DNA of 56,064 bases from assembly GCF_900547205.1 (NCBI RefSeq), contig NZ_URFY01000031.1:1-56064 (forward strand), written 5' to 3'. The position numbers and the translations under genes were made by a program. The stretch is from an uncultured Bacteroides sp. GTDB lineage: Bacteria; Bacteroidota; Bacteroidia; Bacteroidales; Bacteroidaceae. Shown piece by piece: positions 42,172-52,356 of the stretch (the stretch's first letter is position 1; every line of letters starts with the position of its first letter). The notes beneath the pieces are model-generated. The model did not search any database. It was not told the origin of the DNA and was given only the letters and a program-made list of their open reading frames with translations.

Positions 42172-44535
42172 TCACTCAATGAAGAATGTAGTAGAAACTG
42201 TATTGCCTTCACTGTCCACGGCTGTCAGAGAATGCTTTCCGGGGGTGGGTTGCAGCGATATTTTGTGGAAGTCCTGCGTCTGCATCTGGTAGGTGTCGTC
42301 AAGATGCCAGAAGATGGTTGCATTCGGATTAGTGTGTGCAAGCTCTGCCGTCAGGAAGCCTTTGCTGCCATCCAGTTGTTTAGGCAATTTGATGCGGGCA
42401 TTCATCGGAGGATAGATAAATTGCATCGGTAGGAAAGTATCTTCCCCGCAACCTGCTTTGAAAGGAGGGAGCGGCTTATACTCCGGATGATGCTGCTTAT
42501 AGTACCATTCCCATACGGGCGGAAGAGTGAACCATGATTTCTGTAGTGTCGGTTCCATGTTGGCACAGTTTTCATAAATACGATGGCTTTCGTCGGCAGA
42601 AAGTGTGACGGGGTGATGGTAAGGACAAGCTTCCGTTCGTAGTCCGGAAGGGAGGACGAGTAGTGTGTCCGTTTCTTCGCAGAAACGTCCTTTCAGATGT
42701 CCTGATTGTCGGCATACTTCCGCTTCAATAAAAACTCCTGTTGGTCGTTCGAACCATGAAGAGGATGGCAGATAATTGAATACATCGAACAGTACGGGAC
42801 CTGCCGTCTGTGCGCCCACCAATCCGGGCTTTCCTTCTCCGGTTGCATTTCCCACCCACACACCGACTGCGTAACGGGGATTGACACCTACTGCCCAGGC
42901 ATCCCGGAATCCGTAGCTAGTACCAGTTTTCCACGCAATGGTTTGCATGGACGGGATAGACTTCCAGTCTATTTCTTCGGGACGGTTTACCTCTTTCAAG
43001 GCATCGAACGTTTGCCATACCGCACCTTTGTTCCAAGCGAGCTTGCCTTTATCATTGCTCTTTTCCTTTTCTGCAACTGTCATAGTGGCTTCTTTGGCAT
43101 TAGCCAGCTCCGGCGGAAGATTGGTGAGAAGGCTTCGACCCATCTGCGCATAGGCATTCGTCACATCCCATAGCGTAGCTTCCGCCCCTCCCAGAATCAG
43201 TGACAGCCCGTAATGAGAGGACGGACGATTGATGGTCTTGAATCCTATCTGTTGCAGGAAGTCGTGAAACTTAGGTACTCCGTATTTCTGCAACATCGTC
43301 ACTACCGGAATATTCAGCGAACGGGCAAGCGCTTCCGAAGCAGGGACAGCTCCTTCGTACTGCAAACTGAAGTTTTGTGGAGTAAATCCGTTTATATTAA
43401 TAGGTACATCCGGCAGCAGCATATGCGGCAATAGCGAACCTTCCTGCAACATGGCGTAATAGAGAAATGGCTTCAAAATACTGCCTGTACTTCTCGGTGC
43501 CCGGATGACATCTACCTGATTCCCTCCCTGCTTCCGGGTGAAGTCCACATTTCCGCAATAAGCTATCACTTGGTTGCTTGGAATGTCAATGACCAGAATA
43601 GCCAGATTACGTATATCGCTTCGGTTAAATTCATTGCTCCAGCGTTCGGCTAAGTCTTCGATATGGGTCTGGATACCCCGGTCGATAGTGGAACAGGTGT
43701 ATAGCCCGTTTCTTTCCTTATAAAAATGACTGACTAAGTGCGGAGCTATCTGAGGAAGGGGGTGCGGTTCGTCGGGAAGCGGCTCGCTGACGGCTAATTC
43801 ATAAGCCGAAGTGTCAATGACTTTTTGGTCGAGGAGCTGTTTGAGCAAGCGGTTTCGTTTGGCAAGCAGCGTCTTTCGTCCTTTAGATAAATGAATCATT
43901 GCAGGTGCATTGGGTAGCACGGCAAGCATCGCCGATTCCGCCCAGGATAAATCGTCGGCAGAATGACCGAAATAACGCCACGCTGCTGCATCCAGCCCCA
44001 CTACATTTCCACCGAAAGGCGCATGGGATACGTACATGGATAGAATCTCTTCCTTTGAAGCACGAAATTCCAGGCGGGTAGCCCAGATTATTTCAATCGC
44101 TTTCTCTCCAAACGTTCGCGATTCGTTTCGGGCAAGACGGATGGTTTGCATGGTGAGGGTACTTCCTCCGCTTATGATGCGCTTATGCTTTAGATTCTGG
44201 TAAGCAGCTCTACCGATAGACAGCGGATTGACTCCCCAATGATGGTAGAAATGCTTATCTTCAAAAGTGATGAGGCATTGTCTTATCTTTTCGGGCGTGG
44301 TGGTGCGTGGAGGGAACCGCCACTGTCCGTCGGAAGCGATGCGTGCTCCCAACAACTCTCCGTTCCGGTCGGTTACCACGGTAGAGTAGGGCACATGGAA
44401 CAATTGCCGGGGGAGACAAAAGATATATCCTATCACCAGAATAGCAATGATAACGAGCATTACTTTTCTGGTGACGGATAAGTGTCTGAAGAAATTCAAT
44501 ATCTTAACTCCCATGAACCGAACTTGTCCCATCAA
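42172..44535 (-). CDS. pbpC: Penicillin-binding protein 1C
   Basis: A 787-residue bifunctional cell-wall enzyme anchored by one N-terminal helix (VMLVIIAILVIGYIFCL). The glycosyltransferase domain has CLITFEDKHFYHHWGVNPLSIGRA and ISGGSTLTMQTIRLARN. The transpeptidase domain has the active Ser in RSTGSILKPFLY (SxxK), the SxN motif in ALARSLNIPV and the KTG motif in AWKTGTSYGFRDAWAVG. The C-terminal BiPBP_C domain follows (ANATIFWHLDD-like FWHLDDTYQMQTQDF). It is translated with, and just after, the alpha-2-macroglobulin gene (6-base gap), a known pairing. The start could also be 44514 (MGVKIL). Confidence 0.95.
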   Translation of the reverse strand: MMGQVRFMGVKILNFFRHLSVTRKVMLVIIAILVIGYIFCLPRQLFHVPYSTVVTDRNGELLGARIASDGQWRFPPRTTTPEKIRQCLITFEDKHFYHHWGVNPLSIGRAAYQNLKHKRIISGGSTLTMQTIRLARNESRTFGEKAIEIIWATRLEFRASKEEILSMYVSHAPFGGNVVGLDAAAWRYFGHSADDLSWAESAMLAVLPNAPAMIHLSKGRKTLLAKRNRLLKQLLDQKVIDTSAYELAVSEPLPDEPHPLPQIAPHLVSHFYKERNGLYTCSTIDRGIQTHIEDLAERWSNEFNRSDIRNLAILVIDIPSNQVIAYCGNVDFTRKQGGNQVDVIRAPRSTGSILKPFLYYAMLQEGSLLPHMLLPDVPININGFTPQNFSLQYEGAVPASEALARSLNIPVVTMLQKYGVPKFHDFLQQIGFKTINRPSSHYGLSLILGGAEATLWDVTNAYAQMGRSLLTNLPPELANAKEATMTVAEKEKSNDKGKLAWNKGAVWQTFDALKEVNRPEEIDWKSIPSMQTIAWKTGTSYGFRDAWAVGVNPRYAVGVWVGNATGEGKPGLVGAQTAGPVLFDVFNYLPSSSWFERPTGVFIEAEVCRQSGHLKGRFCEETDTLLVLPSGLRTEACPYHHPVTLSADESHRIYENCANMEPTLQKSWFTLPPVWEWYYKQHHPEYKPLPPFKAGCGEDTFLPMQFIYPPMNARIKLPKQLDGSKGFLTAELAHTNPNATIFWHLDDTYQMQTQDFHKISLQPTPGKHSLTAVDSEGNTVSTTFFIE

Positions 44536-44541
44536 TCTTAC

Positions 44542-47500
44542 TTATCGGCTGACTGTGGTTCTTCCTGCTTTGGTGCGTGCCTGTACGGCAGCATCATACA
44601 TGGCTTCGCATTGAACAGCCGGAAGGATAAAGTCTCCTACATAGGTCGCTTGCAGTCTGACGGGAAACACCTTCGTTTCGCCACGGCGCAAGTTGAAATA
44701 TGTCAATACCCGGTCGTCTCGAATATCCTGATAGGTATACTTGCTAAGTAAGAACCTTGAAGCACCCGACGAACTGTTCGTAGATTCCTCATCGGGAGTC
44801 ACCATTCTTTCATTGTATATCTCCCAACCGGAAGGTATGATGTGCGTCAGTGCCAAGTTGGTGTAATCAGAAGTTCCACTGATATTGGATATGCAGGCAA
44901 AGGCTATAAAGTCAGTTCCTTGTCTGATATCATCCACCGATATAAGCGTGCCGTTCATGTCTGTATACCTTATATCCATACGGAGATTGTCGGCAATAGC
45001 AGGAAGCGTATCATTGAGCAATTGCGTGCGTGTGATAATATCCGCACTAAGTGCCCCCTTACCTTTATTATTGATAGAAACCGTGCCGGATATGGGTGAA
45101 GTAGGAATCTCTTTCTCGAATACAGCCTTCGCAGATTTCACGGCAGGTTGTTGCTTACAGTTCAGTGTCCAAGTGAAATCCAGCGTCCCCGAAAGTTTTT
45201 CTGCCAACCGACCCATTGCCATCAAGGCAAAGGCGGTAGATTGAGTGCTGAACCAGCTCTCTTCCGATAGATTCTTAGAAACCTTCTTCGCTTGTTGGAG
45301 TGCATCCCGTTCCCGGTTCATCAGAAGCAGTGTTTCAAGAATCATCGCTTCGTCCCTGTCGGATGAACCATAAATCTGGTTCATCGAAGAATAAGGAGTA
45401 ACGGTAGTTTCTGCGTTGAACACTAATTCTTCGGCAGGCTTCATCTTTCCGGTCAGTGCGTAGGCTGCTGCCAGTCTCCATTTGGCTTGTAGAGACAATC
45501 CCGGTTGTTCCTTCATCCGGTTCATGGCACCATGTTCCGGTGCGCCCGCCAATGCTAAGGTGTATAAACGGAATGATTGCTGTAATTCCGACTGCCATAG
45601 TTGCCAGTTGCTTGCATCCTGCGGCATACGCCAGTTTTGTGCGGCAGCACGCTGGAAGCGTTTCCATTTATTCAGTACATTGGAGTGAACAGCATATCCT
45701 TTTTCTTGTGCCAGCGTCAAGAACATTCCTGCATAAGAGCTAATCCATTCGTCGGTAACAGCATTCCCCGGCCAATATATAAATCCTCCGTTCGGAAGTT
45801 GGCGGGAATAAATCTGCCGGATGGCTTCTTGCACATTCTTCTTTATCTTCTCAGCTTCCTGTTTGTCCACTGCTTTAAATTGAGAGACGAATAAGAGCGG
45901 CAGAGCTTTGGAAGTCAACTGCTCGGTGCAGTGGTGCTCGTAGTTATACAAGAAGTCGAATCGACGGCTGATATCTACTGAAGGGATACGGGATACTTCC
46001 AGTTGGATACTGTTGTTTGTTGAAGAGCCGGATAAGCTATATGTTAGTTCTCCGCTTTGTCCCGCTTCTATCCATTGACTGTTGCGTAAGGTTACTATCG
46101 GGTTCGGATTCCGCACATCTATTTCAATCGTTTCTTTGGTCTGCTGTCCTCCTCCGCTTGCGGTGAGATGGATAGTTGCTTTCCCTGTTTTGTTTCCGGT
46201 CTTTAATGTGAAGTAGGTAAGTTGGTCGCCGGGCTTACTGAACGTAAGTGATTGCTGAGAAGAACCGACCACTTGAACGTTTCCGCCGGACGCCTGAATA
46301 GACACCGTTACATTCTTCACCTGATTCTCCATCGCAAAGATATTCACCGGAACGGTGATTTCTTCCTGAATACTAAGTACGCGCGGCAATGTAGACAATA
46401 GCATCAACGGTGTCCGCACAAATGCCGTCTTTTCAGCATTTCCGTAAGCTCCCTCTTGCCCGGCAACTACCATGGCACGGACAGAACCTACATACATCGG
46501 AAGCTTCAACGTATGAGTCTGCTGCTTTCCTTTTCCCAGATAGAACGGACCGATGAACTTCACTACCGGCTTGAAGCGATTCGCTTTGGCATCGGCAGGT
46601 TTCAATGAAGCGTCTCCACCTGTGCTGAAAAGCGAACGGTAGCTTCCGGCAGAAGCTCCCAGAACATTGTCGAACATATCCCACGTGCGGATGCCGAGTG
46701 CTTCGCGCGAGTAGAAATCGTTCCAAGGGTCGGGAGTCTTGAAGTTTGTCAGGTCGAGCAATCCGTCATCAACGATAGCCAGCGTATAAGTCATCGGTTT
46801 CCCGCTCTTCTCGCTGACGGTAACATTGAAATCCGTTTCCGGGCGCAGCACTTCCGGCATCTTTATTTCCGGTTGCAGCACTGTCCGGCTATTGGTCACA
46901 AATACCGGAACAATGCCATACATACGGATAGGCAAATCATTAACTGTCTGTGCATGAGGTTGCAGTAGGCTGATGTGCAGATATACATTCGGAGCCATCT
47001 CCGGTGTAATGTTAAAGATATACTTTGTATCTCCCTCATTAGAAACATCCAGCCATTCTTGCTTGAGTACTGTCGAACCATTTTCGATAGATACCAGTGC
47101 ACGTCCTCCGGCAGCGGCAGGAATGATTGCTGTTGCTGTTTCACCTATTTCATACGAATCTTTGTCCAAAGAGAAGGCAAGCATCTTGATGCCGCTAGGG
47201 TCGGTCTTGCTCGAACGCCCTCGCCATTCGGGCCAATCCACGTAGATGGTTCCTCCGGTGGCGTGTCCGCTTTCCTTATCTTTCACATAGACCAGATAGC
47301 GTCCCCAACTCGGATAGTCGACACGGAATTTGAAGGACGCTTTCCCTCCGTTTGTTTGCAGACTGCCGCTGGCTACGGGAGTGATGGAGCTGCTGTTTAT
47401 ATATGCTCCGAAAGATTCGTTGCTATTCTCCCACCACCAACTCCAACTGATTCTATATATCTTGTATTCCAGATTCGAACGGCTCACCAGCTGTCCCTGC

Positions 47501-50181
47501 GGATTCACGGTCACAATGTCAAATACATGGTCTTTGTCAGTCTCGATATATTTCCCTTGCGGTTGGTTCAGGCTGATGCCTACATAAGATGTGAACGGTG
47601 AGAACGGTACACCTTGCGTGTAGATGCTGGCATCGCCTCCCGGTTCGAACACGCGTGTAGTAAATGTTGCGTTCAGCATGCCCGGTGCGTTGGTTGCTGC
47701 GGGGAGCTTCAATGTGACTCCTGCTTTTCCTTCAGCATCCAGCACTCCGTCGAACACATCCTTTTTGACAGTCGTGAAGTCCGTAGCCGGGTCATTGAAG
47801 ATATATTGCCCGTAGTTCTTAAACTGTGTATTCACTCTGGACAATGACATTTCTATCTTAGCTTTCAAGCGCGAAGCGGTGGCACCTGTCAGCCATGAAG
47901 AGGAGAGTGGAGCATATATTTCCCTGTCCGAAGCTTGAATAACGGTGGGTAGTGCCAGATTAATTTTCAATCGGTTCGGCTTTATCGTTTCTATTCGCAG
48001 GCCCTTGTGGAAAGTTGTTCCGCCTACTTTTACGTATGCATTCCAAAGTCCGGTAGGGTCGTCGGCTTGTGTAGGAACGTCGAATGTATAGAATCCGTTC
48101 ATTCCCTGTGTGGAAATCATCTTGGTGTAGAATTGTCCTCTCGGATTGTATATTTCCAGTGCTACAGGATGTTTATCAGGGATTCTTTTTTCCCTGTCTT
48201 CCAGAATAAAGGAGATGTGAAGTGTATCTCCCGGTCGCCAAACCCCTCTTTCACCGTAGATGAATCCCTTCAAACCTTTCTGGATGTCTTTTCCTCCCAC
48301 GTCGAATCGGCTGACAGACTGTTCTTCACCGTCAACTACTCGCACATAAGCCTTCTGCTTATCGGACTCTGCCACCACTAGGAAAGGAATCCCTTTCGCT
48401 GTGATTTCCAGCAATCCTTCTCCGTTTGTTTCTCCTTTACCTATCGGCTGTAATTGGAAATTATAAACGGTGACTTGTGCTTTACTTACCGGTTTCGTAT
48501 CCAAAATGTTGCTTACCGCTATCCATAATTTATTCAAAGAGTTTCTTTTTACAATCATTCCTAGGTTAGAAGCAAACACATTGCAGGCTGCGGTACGGTC
48601 GGAATTCATATAATAGGAAGGATGACACGGATTATCCCGCTCTGTCCACCGATACAAACTCCAGTCCATTGTGCTGCCGTTGTAGTAATAATAAGCTTCA
48701 GGAATATCCCAAACCGCTTCATCTTCTTCTGTTATTGTACTTCCGCTCACCTTTGTCAAGCCATCGGATGCATTATCTGCAAATTTCATCTCCCGATTGT
48801 CGCTTCCTCCGCATGGGTAAGCCGAATATTCCTGTCGGAATGTTAATATCACGCGATAGATAGCACCCGGTTCCTGATGAATCAGTCCGGCGAGGTCTAT
48901 CGAATAATCTTCCCACTGATGAACGTCTTTAGAAGAGTCTTTGCCCAGCCACAGTGTTTTCTTATAGACCAATCTTCCCGAACGGCGCAGTTCGTTGGCA
49001 GAAGTAAGCGAGTTGGTCTGCATAAACATCAGTACGTTGTTTTCGAAAATACGAATCACGTTTAAGTCTACAGCATATAAGTTCACTGCCCGGAAAGGGA
49101 TAATCAAGCTCTTAGAGTCGGGCAGGATTGCGGCAGTGGTTGTCATTTCCACTTGTGGTTTCAGGTTCAGTTCGCTGAACGAAATGGAATGTGAAGTCCC
49201 CAAGGCTTTGTCCATCGTGCTTTTTACTCCTTCGTGGATGTTCAAAGTCAGCTTAGTCAGTTTGTTTGTCTCAAAATAGATAAAGACTCTGTTGTCTTTG
49301 ATTTGAGTGATGGAAGAAGATACTTCCGGTATTTCAACCAATCCTTTCAGGTCTTGCGTGTTGGATACGGGAGCAGAGAATACAAGTTCTATTCCGTTTT
49401 CGGGTTGGTCGATGCGTTCGGCAGTCAGAAAGCGGAAACTATCTTTTGCAGGAATCAATACTTCTTCGGTCTGCGTATGGTCGATGCGTGCGGGGATGCC
49501 GTTGGCTGTTATTACCAGTTGGGTGTCTTCTGCTTCTCTGGCAATCTCGCTTATATTAAATTTATATTGGGTAGGATGGTCCGTAGGGGTAATTTCAACC
49601 GGGACGCTTTTGCCATTTCCATTGCCGGCAGTCAGCATCTTCTCTACCTCCTCCTTTTTCACTACGTCGCTGAAGCGTATCTCTCCTTTAATACTTGCCA
49701 CATCGGGCTGAGTAGCGGTAATTGTTATCGGTTCCGTGTGAATAGTAAAATTGCGTTCCTGCACCCGGAATGAGAAATTGAATTGTCTCAGTTTCTTGTC
49801 TACATCGATAAAATCTCCAAGTTGGAAAGTCCCTTCATAGAATGCTCCAGGTTTTAGTGTTCCTTCTTCGGGAACAAACTCTATGGTGTTGTTGCTCACC
49901 CAATAGGCTCTACCTTTCAGTGAGGGAGAGAAGCTGAACGGATTATCTTTCAGTTCGTTGTTCATGTCTACCATAGGTTGGTCATGCGTCAGTTCGATGC
50001 GTATGGTAGAACCTTGCGAGATAACTCCCCCCGTATAGGCATTGACATAAGGAGCATATTCGGCAGAAGGAATGATATCTTTCTGGCTGCTGGTGCAGGA
50101 TGATAGGCATACAATCATCATAATGAGGAAGAATATTCCGGTAGCCTTGCTACTGTTACATTTAGTTTTTAGTTGTTCCAT
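44542..50181 (-). CDS. Bacterial alpha-2-macroglobulin, lipoprotein
   Basis: An 1879-residue protein with a lipoprotein signal (FLIMMIVCLSSC, Cys near 29). A row of MG domains fills the first two thirds, with the MG2-type segment GFIYGERGVWRPGDTLHISFIL and the ANG2 domain around 1200-1350. The thioester motif is CTEQ in YNYEHHCTEQLTS near residue 1420, inside the helical TED domain, so the protein can trap proteases covalently. The C-terminal receptor-like domain follows. In bacteria it guards the periplasm against host or rival proteases while PBP1C repairs peptidoglycan. Both genes share the promoter at 50209-50241. Confidence 0.95.
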   Translation of the reverse strand: MEQLKTKCNSSKATGIFFLIMMIVCLSSCTSSQKDIIPSAEYAPYVNAYTGGVISQGSTIRIELTHDQPMVDMNNELKDNPFSFSPSLKGRAYWVSNNTIEFVPEEGTLKPGAFYEGTFQLGDFIDVDKKLRQFNFSFRVQERNFTIHTEPITITATQPDVASIKGEIRFSDVVKKEEVEKMLTAGNGNGKSVPVEITPTDHPTQYKFNISEIAREAEDTQLVITANGIPARIDHTQTEEVLIPAKDSFRFLTAERIDQPENGIELVFSAPVSNTQDLKGLVEIPEVSSSITQIKDNRVFIYFETNKLTKLTLNIHEGVKSTMDKALGTSHSISFSELNLKPQVEMTTTAAILPDSKSLIIPFRAVNLYAVDLNVIRIFENNVLMFMQTNSLTSANELRRSGRLVYKKTLWLGKDSSKDVHQWEDYSIDLAGLIHQEPGAIYRVILTFRQEYSAYPCGGSDNREMKFADNASDGLTKVSGSTITEEDEAVWDIPEAYYYYNGSTMDWSLYRWTERDNPCHPSYYMNSDRTAACNVFASNLGMIVKRNSLNKLWIAVSNILDTKPVSKAQVTVYNFQLQPIGKGETNGEGLLEITAKGIPFLVVAESDKQKAYVRVVDGEEQSVSRFDVGGKDIQKGLKGFIYGERGVWRPGDTLHISFILEDREKRIPDKHPVALEIYNPRGQFYTKMISTQGMNGFYTFDVPTQADDPTGLWNAYVKVGGTTFHKGLRIETIKPNRLKINLALPTVIQASDREIYAPLSSSWLTGATASRLKAKIEMSLSRVNTQFKNYGQYIFNDPATDFTTVKKDVFDGVLDAEGKAGVTLKLPAATNAPGMLNATFTTRVFEPGGDASIYTQGVPFSPFTSYVGISLNQPQGKYIETDKDHVFDIVTVNPQGQLVSRSNLEYKIYRISWSWWWENSNESFGAYINSSSITPVASGSLQTNGGKASFKFRVDYPSWGRYLVYVKDKESGHATGGTIYVDWPEWRGRSSKTDPSGIKMLAFSLDKDSYEIGETATAIIPAAAGGRALVSIENGSTVLKQEWLDVSNEGDTKYIFNITPEMAPNVYLHISLLQPHAQTVNDLPIRMYGIVPVFVTNSRTVLQPEIKMPEVLRPETDFNVTVSEKSGKPMTYTLAIVDDGLLDLTNFKTPDPWNDFYSREALGIRTWDMFDNVLGASAGSYRSLFSTGGDASLKPADAKANRFKPVVKFIGPFYLGKGKQQTHTLKLPMYVGSVRAMVVAGQEGAYGNAEKTAFVRTPLMLLSTLPRVLSIQEEITVPVNIFAMENQVKNVTVSIQASGGNVQVVGSSQQSLTFSKPGDQLTYFTLKTGNKTGKATIHLTASGGGQQTKETIEIDVRNPNPIVTLRNSQWIEAGQSGELTYSLSGSSTNNSIQLEVSRIPSVDISRRFDFLYNYEHHCTEQLTSKALPLLFVSQFKAVDKQEAEKIKKNVQEAIRQIYSRQLPNGGFIYWPGNAVTDEWISSYAGMFLTLAQEKGYAVHSNVLNKWKRFQRAAAQNWRMPQDASNWQLWQSELQQSFRLYTLALAGAPEHGAMNRMKEQPGLSLQAKWRLAAAYALTGKMKPAEELVFNAETTVTPYSSMNQIYGSSDRDEAMILETLLLMNRERDALQQAKKVSKNLSEESWFSTQSTAFALMAMGRLAEKLSGTLDFTWTLNCKQQPAVKSAKAVFEKEIPTSPISGTVSINNKGKGALSADIITRTQLLNDTLPAIADNLRMDIRYTDMNGTLISVDDIRQGTDFIAFACISNISGTSDYTNLALTHIIPSGWEIYNERMVTPDEESTNSSSGASRFLLSKYTYQDIRDDRVLTYFNLRRGETKVFPVRLQATYVGDFILPAVQCEAMYDAAVQARTKAGRTTVSR

Positions 50182-50208
50182 GACAAGGACGTTTAGTGAT
50201 TAAGTAAA

Positions 50209-50241
50209 CAAATATACTGTTTTTATGGTAGATACTACAAA
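50209..50241 (-). promoter_or_regulatory. Promoter of the A2M-pbpC operon
   Basis: Minus strand: TTTG at 50241-50238, 21 bases, then TATATTTG at 50216-50209. The ATG is 28 bases downstream. Confidence 0.7.
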
Positions 50242-50255
50242 ATAAAGTAAGAAAG

Positions 50256-50287
50256 TTGTGTACTGTCAATAATAATGTTTATTTTTG
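50256..50287 (+). promoter_or_regulatory. Promoter of the pRiA4b-like gene
   Basis: Plus strand: TTG at 50256-50258, 21 bases, then TATTTTTG at 50280-50287, 25 bases before the ATG at 50312. It is divergent from the A2M promoter. Confidence 0.65.
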
Positions 50288-50311
50288 GCAGTCGAATATA
50301 AATCAAACAAG

Positions 50312-51862
50312 ATGGCAAAGAAAGAAATGACCCCAGAGGAGCTTTTTACCGAATTAATGAATACGATAACTCCTGAAGAGAAGAAAAGAGCTATTGAAAT
50401 GCTTCAATGTACCACTGATACTTCAGACTCCGATTATTCCGAAATGTATTATCACTATCAATGTCCTGACTATAAACTACAAACTAAGCCGTTGGCTCGC
50501 TATCTGGTGCCTTTGTGGGAACAGGAAGAATTTGATGATGTGTTTAAAAACGAATTGTTATTACAGTGCTCTTCTGTGCCCCAAGATGAATTGGTGCGCG
50601 AACTGCGTAACTTGACACTGAAGGTCTTTGTTGATTATAAGGAGACTAAAGATCGAGATTATCCATATAGGCTGTTGGGTGGATTTTGGTTGATGGAACA
50701 CTACGTATTAGAAGACTGTCTGGATGTCGTTCTGGAGAGTTTGCGACAGGATATAGACTTCATTGAGTCTTTTTTAGGCTATGATTTTGAAGAAATACCT
50801 CCACTTCTTATCTGTCGGATTGGGATAAATCGGCTGGACGAGCTTAGCGATTTCATGCAAGAATCAGGATTACTTCCCATTGCTAAAGTAAAAGTAGTGG
50901 AAGCTATGACTCAAATTGCGAAAGTAACGCCGGAGAATCGACTGAAAGTTATTGATTGGTTCTGCAAAGTGTTGAATTGCTTTTTGGAAAGAACAGATAT
51001 TGACGATTGTGATTCGATAGCTATTAATTTTATGTCCCAATGTTTGTTGAAAATAAAAGGTGTGGAAGCTCTACCTGTTTTAGAGAAAATCTTTAAGAGG
51101 TTTGATGTTTCTTCTGATGATATTCCTGATTTCAAGACGCTGAAAAAGAAAATGTCGCATTCGGAAATGCGAGTGCTTGAGTTTAGTTCTGTTGATGAAT
51201 GTATTACTGCTTATGAAAACGAACTTAACGGCTTGGAGGTGGATTATGACGACTCTGATGAAGATAAAAGCCTATATATAGAGTCGGATTCTGTAAAGAA
51301 GCTGTGTCTTAAAATAGCTATTGAAGGGTTAAGCCCATCCATCTGGCGTACTTTGGAAGTGCCTTCGAATATTCGTTTGGGGCGTTTTGCTGATGTTGTA
51401 AAAACGGCTATGGGGTGGAGTGGTTGTCTTCTGCACCAGTTTATGAAAGGAAAATGCTTTTATTTAGCGAAAAATGTCAAAGATGATGATGTATATTTGC
51501 CAGCAGGCTATCAGCGAGTGGATTCTAACGAAATAGCCTTGGGCGAATTATTGAATCGCAAAGGGGTATCTCTGGCATTTGAATATGATTTTGGCGACAG
51601 TTGGATGCATAAGATAACAGTAGAATCCCGACAGGATTATAAAATAGGAGAAACGCCTTCGATTAAGCTTTTAGACGGTGCCAATGCCTGTCCGCCGGAA
51701 GATTGTGGAGGTATTTTTGGCTATATCGCCATGCAGAATGCTTTAAAATATCCCCGTTCTAAGGCTGTCCTTGAATATAATGAATGGTTTAATGAAGATT
51801 TTAATCCCTTTTATTTCGATTTGGAAGACACTAAGAAACGTCTGGAGGCTTTTGTTGAGTAG
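50312..51862 (+). CDS. pRiA4b ORF-3-like protein with a long N-terminal helical domain
   Basis: A 516-residue cytosolic protein. The N-terminal 310 residues are mostly helical and look like HEAT-type repeats (LVRELRNLTLKVFVDYKETK; LLPIAKVKVVEAMTQIAKV). The C-terminal 180 residues are the plasmid pRiA4b ORF-3 domain: GLSPSIWRTLEVPSNIRL, FEYDFGDSWMHKITVE and NACPPEDCGGIFGY. The function of that domain is not known; it is common on chromosomes and plasmids. ATG at 50312 is preferred to a GTG-like start at 50285 that lies in the promoter. Confidence 0.85.
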   Translation: MAKKEMTPEELFTELMNTITPEEKKRAIEMLQCTTDTSDSDYSEMYYHYQCPDYKLQTKPLARYLVPLWEQEEFDDVFKNELLLQCSSVPQDELVRELRNLTLKVFVDYKETKDRDYPYRLLGGFWLMEHYVLEDCLDVVLESLRQDIDFIESFLGYDFEEIPPLLICRIGINRLDELSDFMQESGLLPIAKVKVVEAMTQIAKVTPENRLKVIDWFCKVLNCFLERTDIDDCDSIAINFMSQCLLKIKGVEALPVLEKIFKRFDVSSDDIPDFKTLKKKMSHSEMRVLEFSSVDECITAYENELNGLEVDYDDSDEDKSLYIESDSVKKLCLKIAIEGLSPSIWRTLEVPSNIRLGRFADVVKTAMGWSGCLLHQFMKGKCFYLAKNVKDDDVYLPAGYQRVDSNEIALGELLNRKGVSLAFEYDFGDSWMHKITVESRQDYKIGETPSIKLLDGANACPPEDCGGIFGYIAMQNALKYPRSKAVLEYNEWFNEDFNPFYFDLEDTKKRLEAFVE

Positions 51863-51894
51863 AAGCCATTCCTTGATTTAAAGTAGAACGGATT

Positions 51895-51939
51895 AAAAAG
51901 TCCACATCTATTTCACAAAGAAAGAGATGTGGACTTTTT
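51895..51939. terminator. Perfect 15-bp terminator
   Basis: AAAAAGTCCACATCT pairs with AGATGTGGACTTTTT, 32 bases after the stop; usable in both directions. Confidence 0.9.
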
Positions 51940-52048
51940 AAGTATATGAAAAGAGATTATTCCAATTATCAAAATGTACACTAAATCCTCCATAATTGTA
52001 TTGGTGAGTTAAAGCTAATAACCATGTGTAATGAGTTAGCAAATAAGA

Positions 52049-52207
52049 TTAACTCTTCGATTTGCCCTCTCTAATAGCTCTTTGCTGATTCAACCGCTCA
52101 TGCTGTTTCTTTACTTCTTCTAACGATGCTGGCTGCTTGCTCCAAGATGCTATTGACTGACGAGTGCGTTCCATCCATTCCTTGTGAAATTCATTAATGT
52201 ATTCCAT
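52049..52207 (-). CDS. Small protein of 52 residues
   Basis: A frame shorter than the usual cut-off: MEYINEFHKEWMERTRQSIA, then ASWSKQPASLEEVKKQ and a charged end (REGKSKS). It is helical and hydrophilic, with no signal. The biased amino-acid composition and a gap with no other gene support it as real; I recognise no family. A stretch at 52212-52260 upstream is T-rich and could hold its promoter. Confidence 0.55.
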   Translation of the reverse strand: MEYINEFHKEWMERTRQSIASWSKQPASLEEVKKQHERLNQQRAIREGKSKS

Positions 52208-52356
52208 AATCTTTTCATTATGAGTTTATGCAAATGTAGTTAATTTGTAGAGGTTGAACAACTATTTCACAAATAAGTTGACTGCTTGACTAAGTTAAAA
52301 GAAGAACGGCACCTAAGTTTCCTCAAATGCTGTTCTCCTCATGTTTCTAAGAATGA

